Shown here: positions 1 through 9,175 of the stretch, one piece after another | Layout of the letters: every line of letters starts with the position of its first letter | How positions within the stretch are numbered: position 1 is the stretch's first letter | DNA from: Taibaiella soli | GTDB taxonomy: Bacteria; Bacteroidota; Bacteroidia; Chitinophagales; Chitinophagaceae | Length of the DNA stretch: 64,000 nucleotides | Assembly: GCF_003236175.1 (NCBI RefSeq) | Contig: NZ_QKTW01000003.1 | Span: forward strand, 62,001 to 126,000 | Direction of reading: 5' to 3' | Position numbers and translations under genes: made by a program | Notes under the pieces: generated by a model | What the model saw: the letters and a program-made list of their open reading frames with translations, nothing else | The model's database searches: none | Told to the model about the DNA's origin: nothing

Positions 1-1005
1 ACCTACTTTATGATGACCGAAACCGACTGTGTTTACTTGTACATCGCAGTTGTAACCAAAGCCGAGTACGTCTCCGTTGCCTGTAAAACGTTCGCCCACC
101 ATATCAGAAGCCGTCAGACCTTTTTCTTTGGAGCGCAGCATGATTTCGGTACTGCCGAGTGCACCTGCGCCTATTATGACCATATCCGCAGTTACGAAAA
201 GGTCAGGAGCATCGAATTTGTTACTTTCTGCATTCTCAATGAGATAATGCACTACCCATTTTCCATCTGCGTTTTTGCTGATGTATTGTATGCCGACGCC
301 TGTATAAATTTCCGCGCCGTGGTTGCGGGCGTCGGGCAGGTAGTTCATCAGCGTTGTATTTTTTGCTCCGTAATTGCAGCCGGTCATACAGTCGCCGCAG
401 AGCTCACATTTATATTGGTCAACGCCGGCGTTATTGCGGCGGTTTTCAAACGTTACATTGATATCGAGATAGCGGAAATCTTTGCCCATGCCCTTTGCAG
501 ACAGCTTCATCGCTTCCGATTTCGGCAGTTTCGGGTAGCCGTTTTTGCCTTCCGGATACTGGTTGGGCTGTAGCATATGTCTTGCACGGTCTACGTTTCT
601 CCAGTAAGAATCCGGGTCTTTGCGTATCGCTTCGGGCCAGTTGTCTTTTTCGAGTACGCGTGGTTCGGGAATGAGCGATACATTGGCATTTACCAGAGAA
701 GTGCCGCCGAGGCCGCAACCTTTGTAAACGCTCATATCGTTGTTGAGATGGAATTCAAACAGGCCGTTATTCGGTCCGATACGGCCGTCTGGGGTGTTAA
801 ACTGCATTTCTTTCATGGCGTCGCCCGTGGTGCTGGGGTATTCGCCGGGCAGAAACTCTTTTCCTTTTTCCAGGAGACATACTTTTTTGCCTGCGCGTGA
901 AAGGCGTGATGCCGCAATGCCGGCTCCATATCCTGAACCAATAACGATGACTTCGTAATGGTTTTGCATATTGGCGACTGGTGACGATAATCGCTGGAAA
1001 TTCAT
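1..1005 (-). CDS. GMC-family FAD oxidoreductase (cholesterol-oxidase-like), N-terminal part
   Basis: The frame is open on the minus strand from ATG at 1005 to the window edge, giving 335 residues with no stop, so the gene is cut by the edge. Residues 19-29 carry the FAD-binding beta-alpha-beta motif VIVIGSGYGAG, followed by a typical GMC second motif GCGLGGTSLVNANV around residue 96. A Cys-rich stretch (C200, C203, C206, C210, in CELCGDCMTGC) is seen in cholesterol-oxidase-like GMC proteins. The expected role is oxidation of an alcohol or sterol-like substrate with FAD; the substrate cannot be read from the sequence. Met13 (ATG at 969) is an alternative start. The family call is firm, the substrate is unknown. 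Confidence 0.85.
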   Translation of the reverse strand, partial: MNFQRLSSPVANMQNHYEVIVIGSGYGAGIAASRLSRAGKKVCLLEKGKEFLPGEYPSTTGDAMKEMQFNTPDGRIGPNNGLFEFHLNNDMSVYKGCGLGGTSLVNANVSLIPEPRVLEKDNWPEAIRKDPDSYWRNVDRARHMLQPNQYPEGKNGYPKLPKSEAMKLSAKGMGKDFRYLDINVTFENRRNNAGVDQYKCELCGDCMTGCNYGAKNTTLMNYLPDARNHGAEIYTGVGIQYISKNADGKWVVHYLIENAESNKFDAPDLFVTADMVIIGAGALGSTEIMLRSKEKGLTASDMVGERFTGNGDVLGFGYNCDVQVNTVGFGHHKVG

Positions 1006-1448
1006 AAGAAATGATTGATGGTGAGCAAGAATCTTTTGTTGGTGAAATTGAGTCGTTATTAATATTGCCTTAAAGATAATTTTTGATTTTTAAAATGTAA
1101 ACTGTTTTCATAATGATTTTTATACACGTTAATTTCTTGGTTAAGTGGCGGAAATGTTAAAAGCTGAAATGGGTAATGTGGTGAATGCGATTAATGTAGA
1201 AAATGTGTTTGGTCCACGGAATGGAAATTGTTTTCGGCGGAACCGAAATTATTACGCGCGTCACTTGTAAAGAATGAAGTAGCCGCACAAAATATGAGTC
1301 ACAGAATAAGTGCAGTTTGCTTCGTGCAAAGATGCGAGCGTGCCACGCCTTATTTAACCCTTTAACTAGTTAACGTTTTAACGAATCTCCAACATTTGGA
1401 GATGGGTTACTTTCTTTGGATTCGAGGATCAATAAAAAACTCCCTTTT
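1006..1448. other. intergenic region between divergent genes
   Basis: This stretch separates the divergent GMC oxidoreductase and DUF4349 genes and must contain both promoters, but no clear TTTG/TAnnTTTG pair was found. It holds degenerate phrase repeats: AATGTG/GAATGCG-type around 1160-1210 and GTTAA-type around 1355-1385. A 38-codon frame at 1154 lies in the repeat and is not believed to be a gene. Confidence 0.5.
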
Positions 1449-2348
1449 ATGAAATCCTTTCGTCTTCTCTTTCCAGTTCTATTGTTGACTATTATAATTG
1501 CTTCTTGTGGCCGGAGTGAATCTCATCGTGAAGCAGCGGAGGTTGTGAGCACTGATACCACTTCGGTTGCCGGTACTGATGTAGCGTCTGCAGCGCTGGC
1601 AGGTAATCTTACTGATCCATCACGGAAAATTGTACATACTGCCGATTTTAATTGCCGCGTAAAAGATGTTTTTCAGACCACGGATAAGCTGGAAAAAATG
1701 GTGCGTTCTGTTGGTGGTATCGTTAGTGAAAGCACGCTGGAGAATCAGAAATCTGAATTACACACGCAGCCTTATACGGAAGATTCATTGAGACAAGTGC
1801 AGGAATACAGAACTGTAGCACATTTGACGTTGCGCGTGCCTGTAAAAATGGTGGATAGTCTGCTGGATGCGATTCCGCAATATGTGGATTTTATGGAACG
1901 CAGACAACTTCGTTTGCAGGATGTTACCTATCAGTATATGGCCAATCAATGGCAGCAGGAAGGGCGCGGAAGCTGGGATGATAAGGCGCTTCAGCATGCG
2001 AAAAGTACGAAGGATGTAATAGCAGCAGCGGATCGTTCGCAATCGGATAAAATGCAGGATATCAGCAACCGGATTGATAACATGCATATTGATGATAACA
2101 CTCGATTTGCCACGATCACACTCGATATTTTTCAGCCGTCAAAAGTGGATGTATTGATTGTGCCTAATGGAAATTATATTGCCCGCACACCGTTGTCTAA
2201 ACGTCTGATGTCTGGTCTGCGCAATGGCGTCGAAATGATAGAATCTGTTTTTGTTTTCTTCATGTATATCTGGCCGTTGCTTGTGCTCGCCGGCGTTGCT
2301 TATTTTGTTTTTAGAATAATGAAGAAAAGAAGACTGGCCGTTAATTAG
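1449..2348 (+). CDS. DUF4349-domain lipoprotein with C-terminal membrane helix
   Basis: The protein has 299 residues. The start chosen is the ATG at 1449, because it is followed directly by a lipoprotein signal ending in the lipobox IIASC (Cys20); an upstream in-frame TTG would bury the signal. The central part (about residues 60-240) matches the DUF4349 pattern: a conserved beta segment (HTADFNCRVKDV), a VGGIVSES turn and a coiled segment. It ends with a hydrophobic helix near residues 268-292 followed by Lys/Arg. Such proteins are cell-envelope proteins of unknown function. The gene stands alone, with the divergent GMC oxidoreductase upstream and a convergent barrel protein downstream. Confidence 0.8.
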   Translation: MKSFRLLFPVLLLTIIIASCGRSESHREAAEVVSTDTTSVAGTDVASAALAGNLTDPSRKIVHTADFNCRVKDVFQTTDKLEKMVRSVGGIVSESTLENQKSELHTQPYTEDSLRQVQEYRTVAHLTLRVPVKMVDSLLDAIPQYVDFMERRQLRLQDVTYQYMANQWQQEGRGSWDDKALQHAKSTKDVIAAADRSQSDKMQDISNRIDNMHIDDNTRFATITLDIFQPSKVDVLIVPNGNYIARTPLSKRLMSGLRNGVEMIESVFVFFMYIWPLLVLAGVAYFVFRIMKKRRLAVN

Positions 2349-2436
2349 TTCTCACATAGAGGGTAACAGGTTAACTCGTTAAAGAGTTAAATCGGTCGGT
2401 TAATCACCCCCTCAACCATTTAGCCAATTGCCTGTC
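2349..2436. repeat. degenerate GTTAA-type phrase repeat
   Basis: Directly after the DUF4349 stop codon the sequence repeats GGTTAACTCGTTAAAGAGTT-like phrases with a spacing of 7-9 bp, up to the end of the convergent gene. No clean rho-independent terminator is seen, so this stretch may take that place (inference). Confidence 0.45.
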
Positions 2437-5400
2437 TTAAAGTACCGCTTTCAATGTCATTCGTCCGGTATGTACCACATTGCCGCTGCCCGGCTTACGG
2501 CCTTCGTATTCCAGAGAAATTTCAATGCCTTTACTTACGCGACGGTCCCAGTTTACGTACCAGAGGAAGTTATCACCGCTTTGCAGACCATCCAACATAA
2601 CAAATGTTACCGGAGCTGTTTGCTGGCCGCTGTAGTAAATCGCAGAATAAGTACCGCGGATCTGAATGGCGCCTGTGGCGGGTTGTGTCCAGCGGAATTC
2701 CAGATTGGCGCTGGCAATATTGGCAAGTTCGCCGCCATAATCAGGTGAGTTTACCCGCTGTTCATATTTCAGACTGGTAGTGACCCGCCAGATGGCTCTG
2801 TGCAGCCATACCAGAGACGGTTCGGCACTATACATTGCCACTTTATAACTGCGGCCGTCATCGAGTGCGGAAGAATATGATTTGGTGCCGTCTTTGCCGG
2901 TGATATTAAGTGTGAACGAACGATTGAGATTCCAGCGGATTTTGCCGAGATGCTGACTGCTGTTGCCGCCTTCTACGCCGTATGTGAGCAGCTGTTTATT
3001 TTCATTGCTGAGGTAGTTATAATCGATGCCCCATTTAGCATTGGTGCGGTTGAAATAAAGACTATTGCTCAGTGAGGTAGTAGCAGTAATGATCGATGTT
3101 TTATCTGATGGATTGTAGAATGGATTATAGGCAAGATTCCCCACGTCAGAAAGCAGGCGGTTACTGATCTGCAGCGAAGCCTGATCGGAGAATCGGGAAA
3201 CAAACTTCTGCCATTTGCGCGTCGTTTTCTGGTTGCGCCAGATAGAAGCAGGCTCAAAGCTGAGGCTCTGGTTAAAGTTTACATAATGCACCTTCACATA
3301 CTCATTCGTAGGCGTGAATACTTTGATGAATTTTTTCTGGTCGGGATAGATGGCTATTTCAAATTCATTAGTTTGCTGCACGCCGTCACCGTTATAGTCG
3401 ATCCACATATACACACCTTGTCCGGCCGGTACTTCCAGATAAGTATAGGACCGTTTTTGTTCCTGCCCGGAACCAAATTCATAAAGCGTATTAAGGGAGA
3501 TCGCCTGTCGCCAGAGATTGCCGTTGTAGGTAAATCTTCCGAGCAGACTTTCTTCTGATTTCTGATTGGAGAATAAAGTGTCGTCTACAGTGAGCTTACG
3601 ATATGTGCCCGTAAAATTGATCTGGTGATCTTTCCATTTCGCGATGCCAGCGCGTACATCCACATTGTCACTATGACTTTGCTGCAGAAATTGATTGTCG
3701 CGGGGCAGCTGATCGCGGCGCCGGTTGTAGTCGATGGCAAAATTTACTTTCTGCTGTCCGGGTGAGTGCAGATAAACCGACGTGATGTCGAAGGCAAAAG
3801 CATTATTGCGCAGCGTGTCGGTAAACTTATCCCTGATGGCGTTGTTTTCCGCGTCATAGCGTGCCCCCAGCGCGGTATTGCCCAAGGGTTTTATTTTATA
3901 TTCTCCGAAAATAGAAGGCCGGAAGTACACTGATTTCTGAAAGGTATCTGTTGCGTTCAGCAGATTGAAGGTAAAGCCTGTATTGAAATGCTTATCGGTA
4001 TAGCCATAGGTAACCACATTCCGATAGCCTTTGTAATCACTGCCGCGTTGGTAAAAACCAAAATTATACCCCAGCTGTCCGAATTTCCGGTCCATTAATT
4101 TAGTGCCTAATCCTACAAGCTGCTCGTCTGGTTTGTTGGTACTGGTTTGCGGTACGTTCCAGTCGCGGCCGAATTCCACATTCCGGTAGGGCGCAATGGC
4201 CTGAAAACGATCTTGTACATATTCGTAAGAAACGGTGTTTTGTAAGGAAAGCCTGCTGTGTTTCATCGAGTCTTTATCGCCGAGAAAACGTTGTTCATTA
4301 TAAAGCAGGCGGCTGGCCATCCCGATATGTGTATTGTTGTCGATCGGTGAGAAGAGGTTCGGATCAGTGTTACTCGCGGCCACTTCCACATTCAAGGTTT
4401 TCAGACTATCGATATGATAAGTAGTCCCCAATGTAAAAACCTGCATTTTCTTCGGTGTCACCAGCAATTGTACCGGGGAGTAATTACCGGTATGCGCACC
4501 GTTCACCGGCGGAATCCAGTCGTACACGCGACCATTGGCATTGGAGGTGGAAATGATATAATCACCTTTTCCATCGCCCACGTAGGAAAAAGAGACGTTG
4601 TATAAAGTCTGCGTAGGATCTATGGAATAGACCAATACGGAATCGTAGTGTATACCGTTTGCGCTGGTATCTATAAGTCTGTACAATATTTTGCTGGCGG
4701 CGAACGTATCCAGATTGATCACAGGGTAGTACGCGTTCTGAATAGAGTCACCGATGGTGGTAAGGAAATCTTTTTGCTGGCCGGTAAGATTCTGCAGATA
4801 AGGTTGGTTTTTGGCATCCTGGTTGGAGTATGCGTTAAACCGTACATTCCATTTTTTGCCGATCTGCATTTCGTCATACGCATAGATCAGGGAATTGAGG
4901 TAGTTTTTGTCCTGATACTCAAACTCCACCTGGATACGTGAATCTTTAGTGATCATCTGCCTCGCCATGAAGCTTACCTCGCCGGTATTGTAATTGATGA
5001 TGTAATCTGCATTTTCGCCGCGCTCCATGATTTTATCGTTGATAAAAACCTTTTCGGTACCGGCGAGTACAATAAAGAATTGTTCGCCGTTGTTGCCCGT
5101 AAGTTTATATGGTCCCTGGTTTCCTTCCAGCCCCTGAAAGATGTTCCGGGCAAACTGACCTTTCGCTATGGAGCCGCTGAGGCCCATTTTATTGGTTATA
5201 TTTTTATTGAGTTTAAATTCATCCTGATAATAAATCCCCTGTACGCGTTTGTAGTAATTCAGAAAATATCCCGGTGGTTTTTCCAGACTGAAATCTCCCA
5301 ATAAGAGATCATGTTTCTTTTTGCTGAGGCGGATGTAGATCTGGTCAAATTCCTGTAACCGTTGCGTATTTCCTTCTGGCTGAAAAGGAATAGAATTATC

Positions 5401-5949
5401 GGTAAGGGCCGCTTCTATTTTAATACTGTCGAGCAGATAGCCGTTTACCTGCAGGTTGAAATGGGAATTGAGCGCCACATCCTGGTTGTTACCCAGAGAA
5501 ATGCTTCGCCCGTAACTACCGTTATAGTCGATCTGGTTAAAATCAACAAAGTTTTTACTGCCGGGGCCATTGTAATCGTTTTCATGATACAGCAGGAATA
5601 CGAAATTGGAATCCATTGCATGAGCCGTCTTGTGGACGTATTCGTGCGAAAAGGAAATCGGCAGTACGCGGTAGGTTATATAAATACTGTCTGCCGAAGG
5701 TTTTTTCTTCCAGACCAGTAAAGAACGTTCTGAAAGTATCTGGTAATCTTCATGGGGTACACCGGTAATGTGCAAGGTGCCCGGAACCAGCGAAAGAGAA
5801 TCAATTTGAAGCGTATCCCGTTTGCCGACTGCTATTTTTCTGAGCCGGATATTAGACATGCCATTGTCTTGCTTATTCTGCGCAGACAGAATAAACGGAA
5901 AAAAGACAATGAATATAATCCAGACAATCCGGAACAGCAGTTGCTGCAA
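2437..5949 (-). CDS. large predicted outer-membrane beta-barrel protein
   Basis: The protein has 1170 residues and a signal peptide (residues 1-23, ending FILSAQ) that begins at a TTG codon. No ATG lies upstream in frame, and the next Met (30) would lose the signal, so TTG at 5949 is preferred. After an N-terminal periplasmic-like part (about 25-190) comes a conserved block around residues 280-350 with GNNGEQFFIVLAGTEKVFIN, then IINYNTGEVSF and ITKDSRIQVEFEYQ. This block recurs in large Bacteroidota surface proteins. The remaining ~800 residues alternate aromatic and polar positions like amphipathic beta strands and end in strand-like LKAVL. The function is unknown; localisation in the outer membrane is inferred. 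It stands alone and converges on the DUF4349 gene. Confidence 0.75.
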   Translation of the reverse strand: MQQLLFRIVWIIFIVFFPFILSAQNKQDNGMSNIRLRKIAVGKRDTLQIDSLSLVPGTLHITGVPHEDYQILSERSLLVWKKKPSADSIYITYRVLPISFSHEYVHKTAHAMDSNFVFLLYHENDYNGPGSKNFVDFNQIDYNGSYGRSISLGNNQDVALNSHFNLQVNGYLLDSIKIEAALTDNSIPFQPEGNTQRLQEFDQIYIRLSKKKHDLLLGDFSLEKPPGYFLNYYKRVQGIYYQDEFKLNKNITNKMGLSGSIAKGQFARNIFQGLEGNQGPYKLTGNNGEQFFIVLAGTEKVFINDKIMERGENADYIINYNTGEVSFMARQMITKDSRIQVEFEYQDKNYLNSLIYAYDEMQIGKKWNVRFNAYSNQDAKNQPYLQNLTGQQKDFLTTIGDSIQNAYYPVINLDTFAASKILYRLIDTSANGIHYDSVLVYSIDPTQTLYNVSFSYVGDGKGDYIISTSNANGRVYDWIPPVNGAHTGNYSPVQLLVTPKKMQVFTLGTTYHIDSLKTLNVEVAASNTDPNLFSPIDNNTHIGMASRLLYNEQRFLGDKDSMKHSRLSLQNTVSYEYVQDRFQAIAPYRNVEFGRDWNVPQTSTNKPDEQLVGLGTKLMDRKFGQLGYNFGFYQRGSDYKGYRNVVTYGYTDKHFNTGFTFNLLNATDTFQKSVYFRPSIFGEYKIKPLGNTALGARYDAENNAIRDKFTDTLRNNAFAFDITSVYLHSPGQQKVNFAIDYNRRRDQLPRDNQFLQQSHSDNVDVRAGIAKWKDHQINFTGTYRKLTVDDTLFSNQKSEESLLGRFTYNGNLWRQAISLNTLYEFGSGQEQKRSYTYLEVPAGQGVYMWIDYNGDGVQQTNEFEIAIYPDQKKFIKVFTPTNEYVKVHYVNFNQSLSFEPASIWRNQKTTRKWQKFVSRFSDQASLQISNRLLSDVGNLAYNPFYNPSDKTSIITATTSLSNSLYFNRTNAKWGIDYNYLSNENKQLLTYGVEGGNSSQHLGKIRWNLNRSFTLNITGKDGTKSYSSALDDGRSYKVAMYSAEPSLVWLHRAIWRVTTSLKYEQRVNSPDYGGELANIASANLEFRWTQPATGAIQIRGTYSAIYYSGQQTAPVTFVMLDGLQSGDNFLWYVNWDRRVSKGIEISLEYEGRKPGSGNVVHTGRMTLKAVL

Positions 5950-6100
5950 ATTATAGTATGCTTTATTGGTTGATAATCTGTGGAAAGATACTGCATAAAA
6001 AAAATTTTGAACTAAATCCCAAGGTTCTCTCTTCCTGACTCGTCTTTTAAAGAAGATACGTTTTCAAATAAGCACATTTACGCATTTTCAAATTGAGATT

Positions 6101-6610
6101 ATGAAGTTTGCTATCTGGATTTTTGCTGTTATACTCTTGTTTGCTGCCTGCAAAAAGAAAGCTAGCTCTGTAGAGCAGCCGATATTGTTTGGGGATGGAA
6201 ACATGCTGCTGATGGACGCAACCGGTTATTTCTCCTTCGGAAAATATTACGGTATGTGCGGCGGACCCAATTGCGCAAGGTTCTATAAGATTAGTAATGG
6301 ATCTGTTTATCCGGATAATATGGTCCAATTCAGAAAGCCGCTTCTATTCGCCGGGGTGCCGCTTAGTTCACCCAATGCCTGGGTAGCAGCATCAGCAGTG
6401 CTGTACAATTTTCCGCAGGAAATGACAAATCAACCGGATACAGCAGTCGGTTGTCCGGATTGTCATGACCAGGGAGCTTATTATATAGAATACAAGGCCA
6501 GTAGCACTGCGCCCGTAAAATACTGGTCTGTAGACCCCGATACCGCTTATCTCAGTAATGCCATCAGAGCATATCTCAGTCGAATTGATACCGCATTAGC
6601 ACACTTATAA
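6101..6610 (+). CDS. small lipoprotein of unknown function
   Basis: The protein has 169 residues and a lipoprotein signal (lipobox LFAAC, Cys17) followed by Lys-rich residues. Cysteine pairs occur in CGGPNC and CPDCHD; the last has a CxxCH pattern like a haem c site, but it is isolated, so a single disulfide is as likely. The family is not recognised. It lies 19 bp upstream of a second lipoprotein gene and both run toward an ECF sigma factor, so the three may be co-transcribed. Confidence 0.65.
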   Translation: MKFAIWIFAVILLFAACKKKASSVEQPILFGDGNMLLMDATGYFSFGKYYGMCGGPNCARFYKISNGSVYPDNMVQFRKPLLFAGVPLSSPNAWVAASAVLYNFPQEMTNQPDTAVGCPDCHDQGAYYIEYKASSTAPVKYWSVDPDTAYLSNAIRAYLSRIDTALAHL

Positions 6611-6629
6611 CCTTTAAAAAGGACTATTT

Positions 6630-7229
6630 ATGAAACCATTACTGCTCATTGCAGCCTGCGGATTACTGCTTGGCTCTTGCAAAAAAAGCTCAGACACCAA
6701 GCCTGCATCTTCAGATGGCGCCAAACTCGTAATGCTGAAGGTCGACTATCAGACCGGTAAATTCGAAGGCGGAAAAATCTTTACTTATCCTGCGGGCTCT
6801 TATGTTGCCGATTCCATCCCGATTCAGGAAATTGTAAAACCGGCCGGTGATTTTGGCAACGTCACGCTAAAGTATATCCCTACGGGCGATACGGTGTTTT
6901 TTGGAACGGTGATCTGGATGGGCGGAGGGCAAAGAATACTGCCACAACAACTGGACAGTTCCAATAAGTTTGCACCTTTTCAGTTGAGCGTCCTGAAACC
7001 GGATTCTACCAAAGTGAAGTATTTCGGGGGTGCCAATCGAATTGAGTTTGATCCGTCCCAGAATTTTGCCTCTATCTGGTATAGCATTGCCGGACTAAGT
7101 GTTACCGCAAATGCGATTGGCGTGGATCATGCAAAAGTGGGGCTTTTCTTGTATACCCCGAGCGTGGGTATAGGTGACCCGGCCGAATGGGATTATTATT
7201 GGTTACTATACATCCGTAATTCTTTATAA
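6630..7229 (+). CDS. small lipoprotein of unknown function
   Basis: The protein has 199 residues with a short lipoprotein signal ending in LLLGSC (Cys17) and then KKSSD. The rest is beta-rich and ends in the aromatic stretch WDYYWLLYI. No family was recognised. It follows the preceding lipoprotein gene after 19 bp, and the ECF sigma factor gene starts 25 bp after its stop, suggesting one transcript. Confidence 0.65.
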   Translation: MKPLLLIAACGLLLGSCKKSSDTKPASSDGAKLVMLKVDYQTGKFEGGKIFTYPAGSYVADSIPIQEIVKPAGDFGNVTLKYIPTGDTVFFGTVIWMGGGQRILPQQLDSSNKFAPFQLSVLKPDSTKVKYFGGANRIEFDPSQNFASIWYSIAGLSVTANAIGVDHAKVGLFLYTPSVGIGDPAEWDYYWLLYIRNSL

Positions 7230-7254
7230 TCTTGTAGACCCTTTTACTGCTTTT

Positions 7255-7836
7255 ATGCAGGCATACACAGAGACCGAGATCATAAACGGATGCCGGAATA
7301 ATATCCGCGCTTTTCAGGAGCAGCTGTACAAAAATTACTACAGCTTGTTCCTGAAAATCTGTGCACGTTATGCAAAAGACATGGAAGATGCAGAGCAACT
7401 GCTGAATGATAGCTTTCTCAAGATTTTTACACGTATCGGCGATTATAAAAATGAAGGTTCTTTCGAAGGCTGGATGAAACGGATCACGATCAACACTTGT
7501 CTGGATTATCTGAAAAGCCGTTATCTGAAAACATCCATGCAGATGCAGGTGAATGCTTCGATGGTTACTGAAAATGTGATCACTTCAGATCATGACACGA
7601 TGCGGCAGATGGCGTTTAAGGAACTGGTGAAAATGATACAGACGCTGCCGCCGCTCACACGTACTGTTTTTAACCTTTTTGTGTTTGATGGTTTTTCACA
7701 CAAGGAGATTGCGGCATTATTAGACATTAGCAAAGGCACTTCTTACTGGCATGTACACCAGGCGAGGAATCTTTTGCAGGAATTAATTAAAAAAACAAAC
7801 ACTCAAAATTCGTTGTATGAACACAAGCGAATTTGA
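7255..7836 (+). CDS. ECF RNA polymerase sigma factor (sigma-70 family)
   Basis: The protein has 193 residues. ATG at 7255 is chosen because the sigma-70 region 2 fold begins just after it; upstream in-frame residues overlap the previous gene and are not conserved-looking. Region 2 spans about residues 22-90 (YSLFLKICARYAKDMEDAEQ, SFEGWMKRI) and region 4 about 125-185 (LPPLTRTVFNLFVFDGFSHK, then a helix-turn-helix ISKGTSYWHVHQAR). ECF factors direct RNA polymerase to small envelope-related regulons. The 3' end overlaps the next gene by 20 bp, which points to translational coupling with its likely partner. Confidence 0.9.
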   Translation: MQAYTETEIINGCRNNIRAFQEQLYKNYYSLFLKICARYAKDMEDAEQLLNDSFLKIFTRIGDYKNEGSFEGWMKRITINTCLDYLKSRYLKTSMQMQVNASMVTENVITSDHDTMRQMAFKELVKMIQTLPPLTRTVFNLFVFDGFSHKEIAALLDISKGTSYWHVHQARNLLQELIKKTNTQNSLYEHKRI

Positions 7837-8971
7837 CAATCTGCTACGGGATCAATTTGACGATGGCGAGTTTGAATATAAACCCGCCCAGTGGGAGCGT
7901 ATGGTTATTGATCTGAACGCTGCAGGTAATGTTCATAAGAAGAAGAGCAGGGTTTTACCTGCGGTGGGAATGGCCGCTGCGCTGGCTGTGGCATTAATTA
8001 CATCAGGTCTGTGGTTGTTGCGTAAGCCGGCAACACATTTGGCTTTTTCAAAAAGGCAATCAAATCAGCAGATCAATCCGGTTGGGAATGATAACGGAAA
8101 TAACGCAGGCGGAAATAGTAACGTAAGTGCTGCTCTGGCAGCCAATACTGCACCGACGGTACATTTCGGGCCGCCGGTTCCGATAAGATGTGTGCAATAT
8201 GTAAGGAATAAACCTGCCAGCGTAGCTGCGGATACGACAACACCGCTTATCGCTGCGAATACCCCCACTGAAAAACAAACTGAGGAGCAACAGAAAAAAA
8301 ACTACGATAAGGTAGACTTGTCAATGCCCGCTGGCGATTATCCCGACGAAGTAAAAAGAACGAAAAAATTAAGTGTGGGTATAACCGGTGGTGTCAATTA
8401 CGGTTCTGCGTCTTCTGGTTATATGGCGGGGGTAAATGCACATCAGCCACTGGGGCGTAAATTTTTTGTGGACGGTGATCTTGCAGTGATCAGCAGTAAA
8501 AATCTGCAGAATACGGCAAACTATTCATCAACGGATTATAATACGCTAAGTAGTTACGGAGGTACTGATCATACGGGGACAAACACCGGTACCGGAGCAG
8601 GCCAGCCTTTGGGCAATATGAAACCGCCACCAAAGGGGCAAACGATAACCAATTTATATTACCTGCAATTTGCTCCGACAATAGGTTACCAGCTGATCAG
8701 GAAAGTTTCGGTTGGTGTGGGCGCTGATGTACAACGTAAACTGCAGGATGATGATATGAAAACGGTAGTTTCAGACAATCCGCAAGTCGACGACATCAAA
8801 CTGATACCGAACATGGATGTTGGTTTGACAGGTAAAGCAGAGTACAATATCACAAAAAAATTAAAGGCAGGGGTGCTGTATCGCGGTGGTATCAATAGCT
8901 GGATCGACCCGAAATATGTGAACAGAAATTACATGCAGGTGCAGATGAAGTTTATGATCTTCGGAAAATAA
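7817..8971 (+). CDS. membrane-anchored protein with beta-barrel-like C-terminus, likely partner of the ECF sigma factor
   Basis: The protein has 384 residues. The N-terminal ~45 are polar and cytoplasmic-like (MNTSEFDNLLRDQFDDGEFE), then comes one membrane helix near residues 47-68. A Asn/Gly/Thr-rich linker follows, and the C-terminal half (about 178-384) resembles an OmpA/PorT-like outer-membrane beta domain (LSVGITGGVNYG, YMQVQMKFMIFGK). Its start overlaps the sigma factor gene, the usual position of an anti-sigma factor, but no zinc-binding anti-sigma motif is visible. It is probably a sigma regulator fused to an envelope sensing or barrel-like domain (inference). Confidence 0.65.
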   Translation: MNTSEFDNLLRDQFDDGEFEYKPAQWERMVIDLNAAGNVHKKKSRVLPAVGMAAALAVALITSGLWLLRKPATHLAFSKRQSNQQINPVGNDNGNNAGGNSNVSAALAANTAPTVHFGPPVPIRCVQYVRNKPASVAADTTTPLIAANTPTEKQTEEQQKKNYDKVDLSMPAGDYPDEVKRTKKLSVGITGGVNYGSASSGYMAGVNAHQPLGRKFFVDGDLAVISSKNLQNTANYSSTDYNTLSSYGGTDHTGTNTGTGAGQPLGNMKPPPKGQTITNLYYLQFAPTIGYQLIRKVSVGVGADVQRKLQDDDMKTVVSDNPQVDDIKLIPNMDVGLTGKAEYNITKKLKAGVLYRGGINSWIDPKYVNRNYMQVQMKFMIFGK

Positions 8972-9175
8972 AACCCCTAACCCCTAAATGGGAATTCCGG
9001 CGCGATTCAGTGGTGTTTTACAATACTAATGAGGCAGGTTGTTTCGTAATAAACACGAGTAGCTGTCAACTGTCCATTGTCAATTGATTAGCTTTTTCTT
9101 ATGTTAATCTTATTGTAAGGCATTACCATGGCTTGATTGCAAAATATAGATTTGCCGTCAACCAAATCAAACCTT

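Noticed and set aside
10-900. Plus-strand frames over the first kilobase
   Set aside because: They are opposite-strand shadows of the GMC oxidoreductase, whose FAD and Cys motifs are clear on the minus strand.
1154-1270. 38-codon frame before the DUF4349 gene
   Set aside because: It lies in an AATGTG phrase repeat and shows no signal or domain.
6101-6610. Cytochrome c-type protein because of CPDCH
   Set aside because: One CxxCH in a small lipoprotein without a distal Met or other haem-protein context is not enough.
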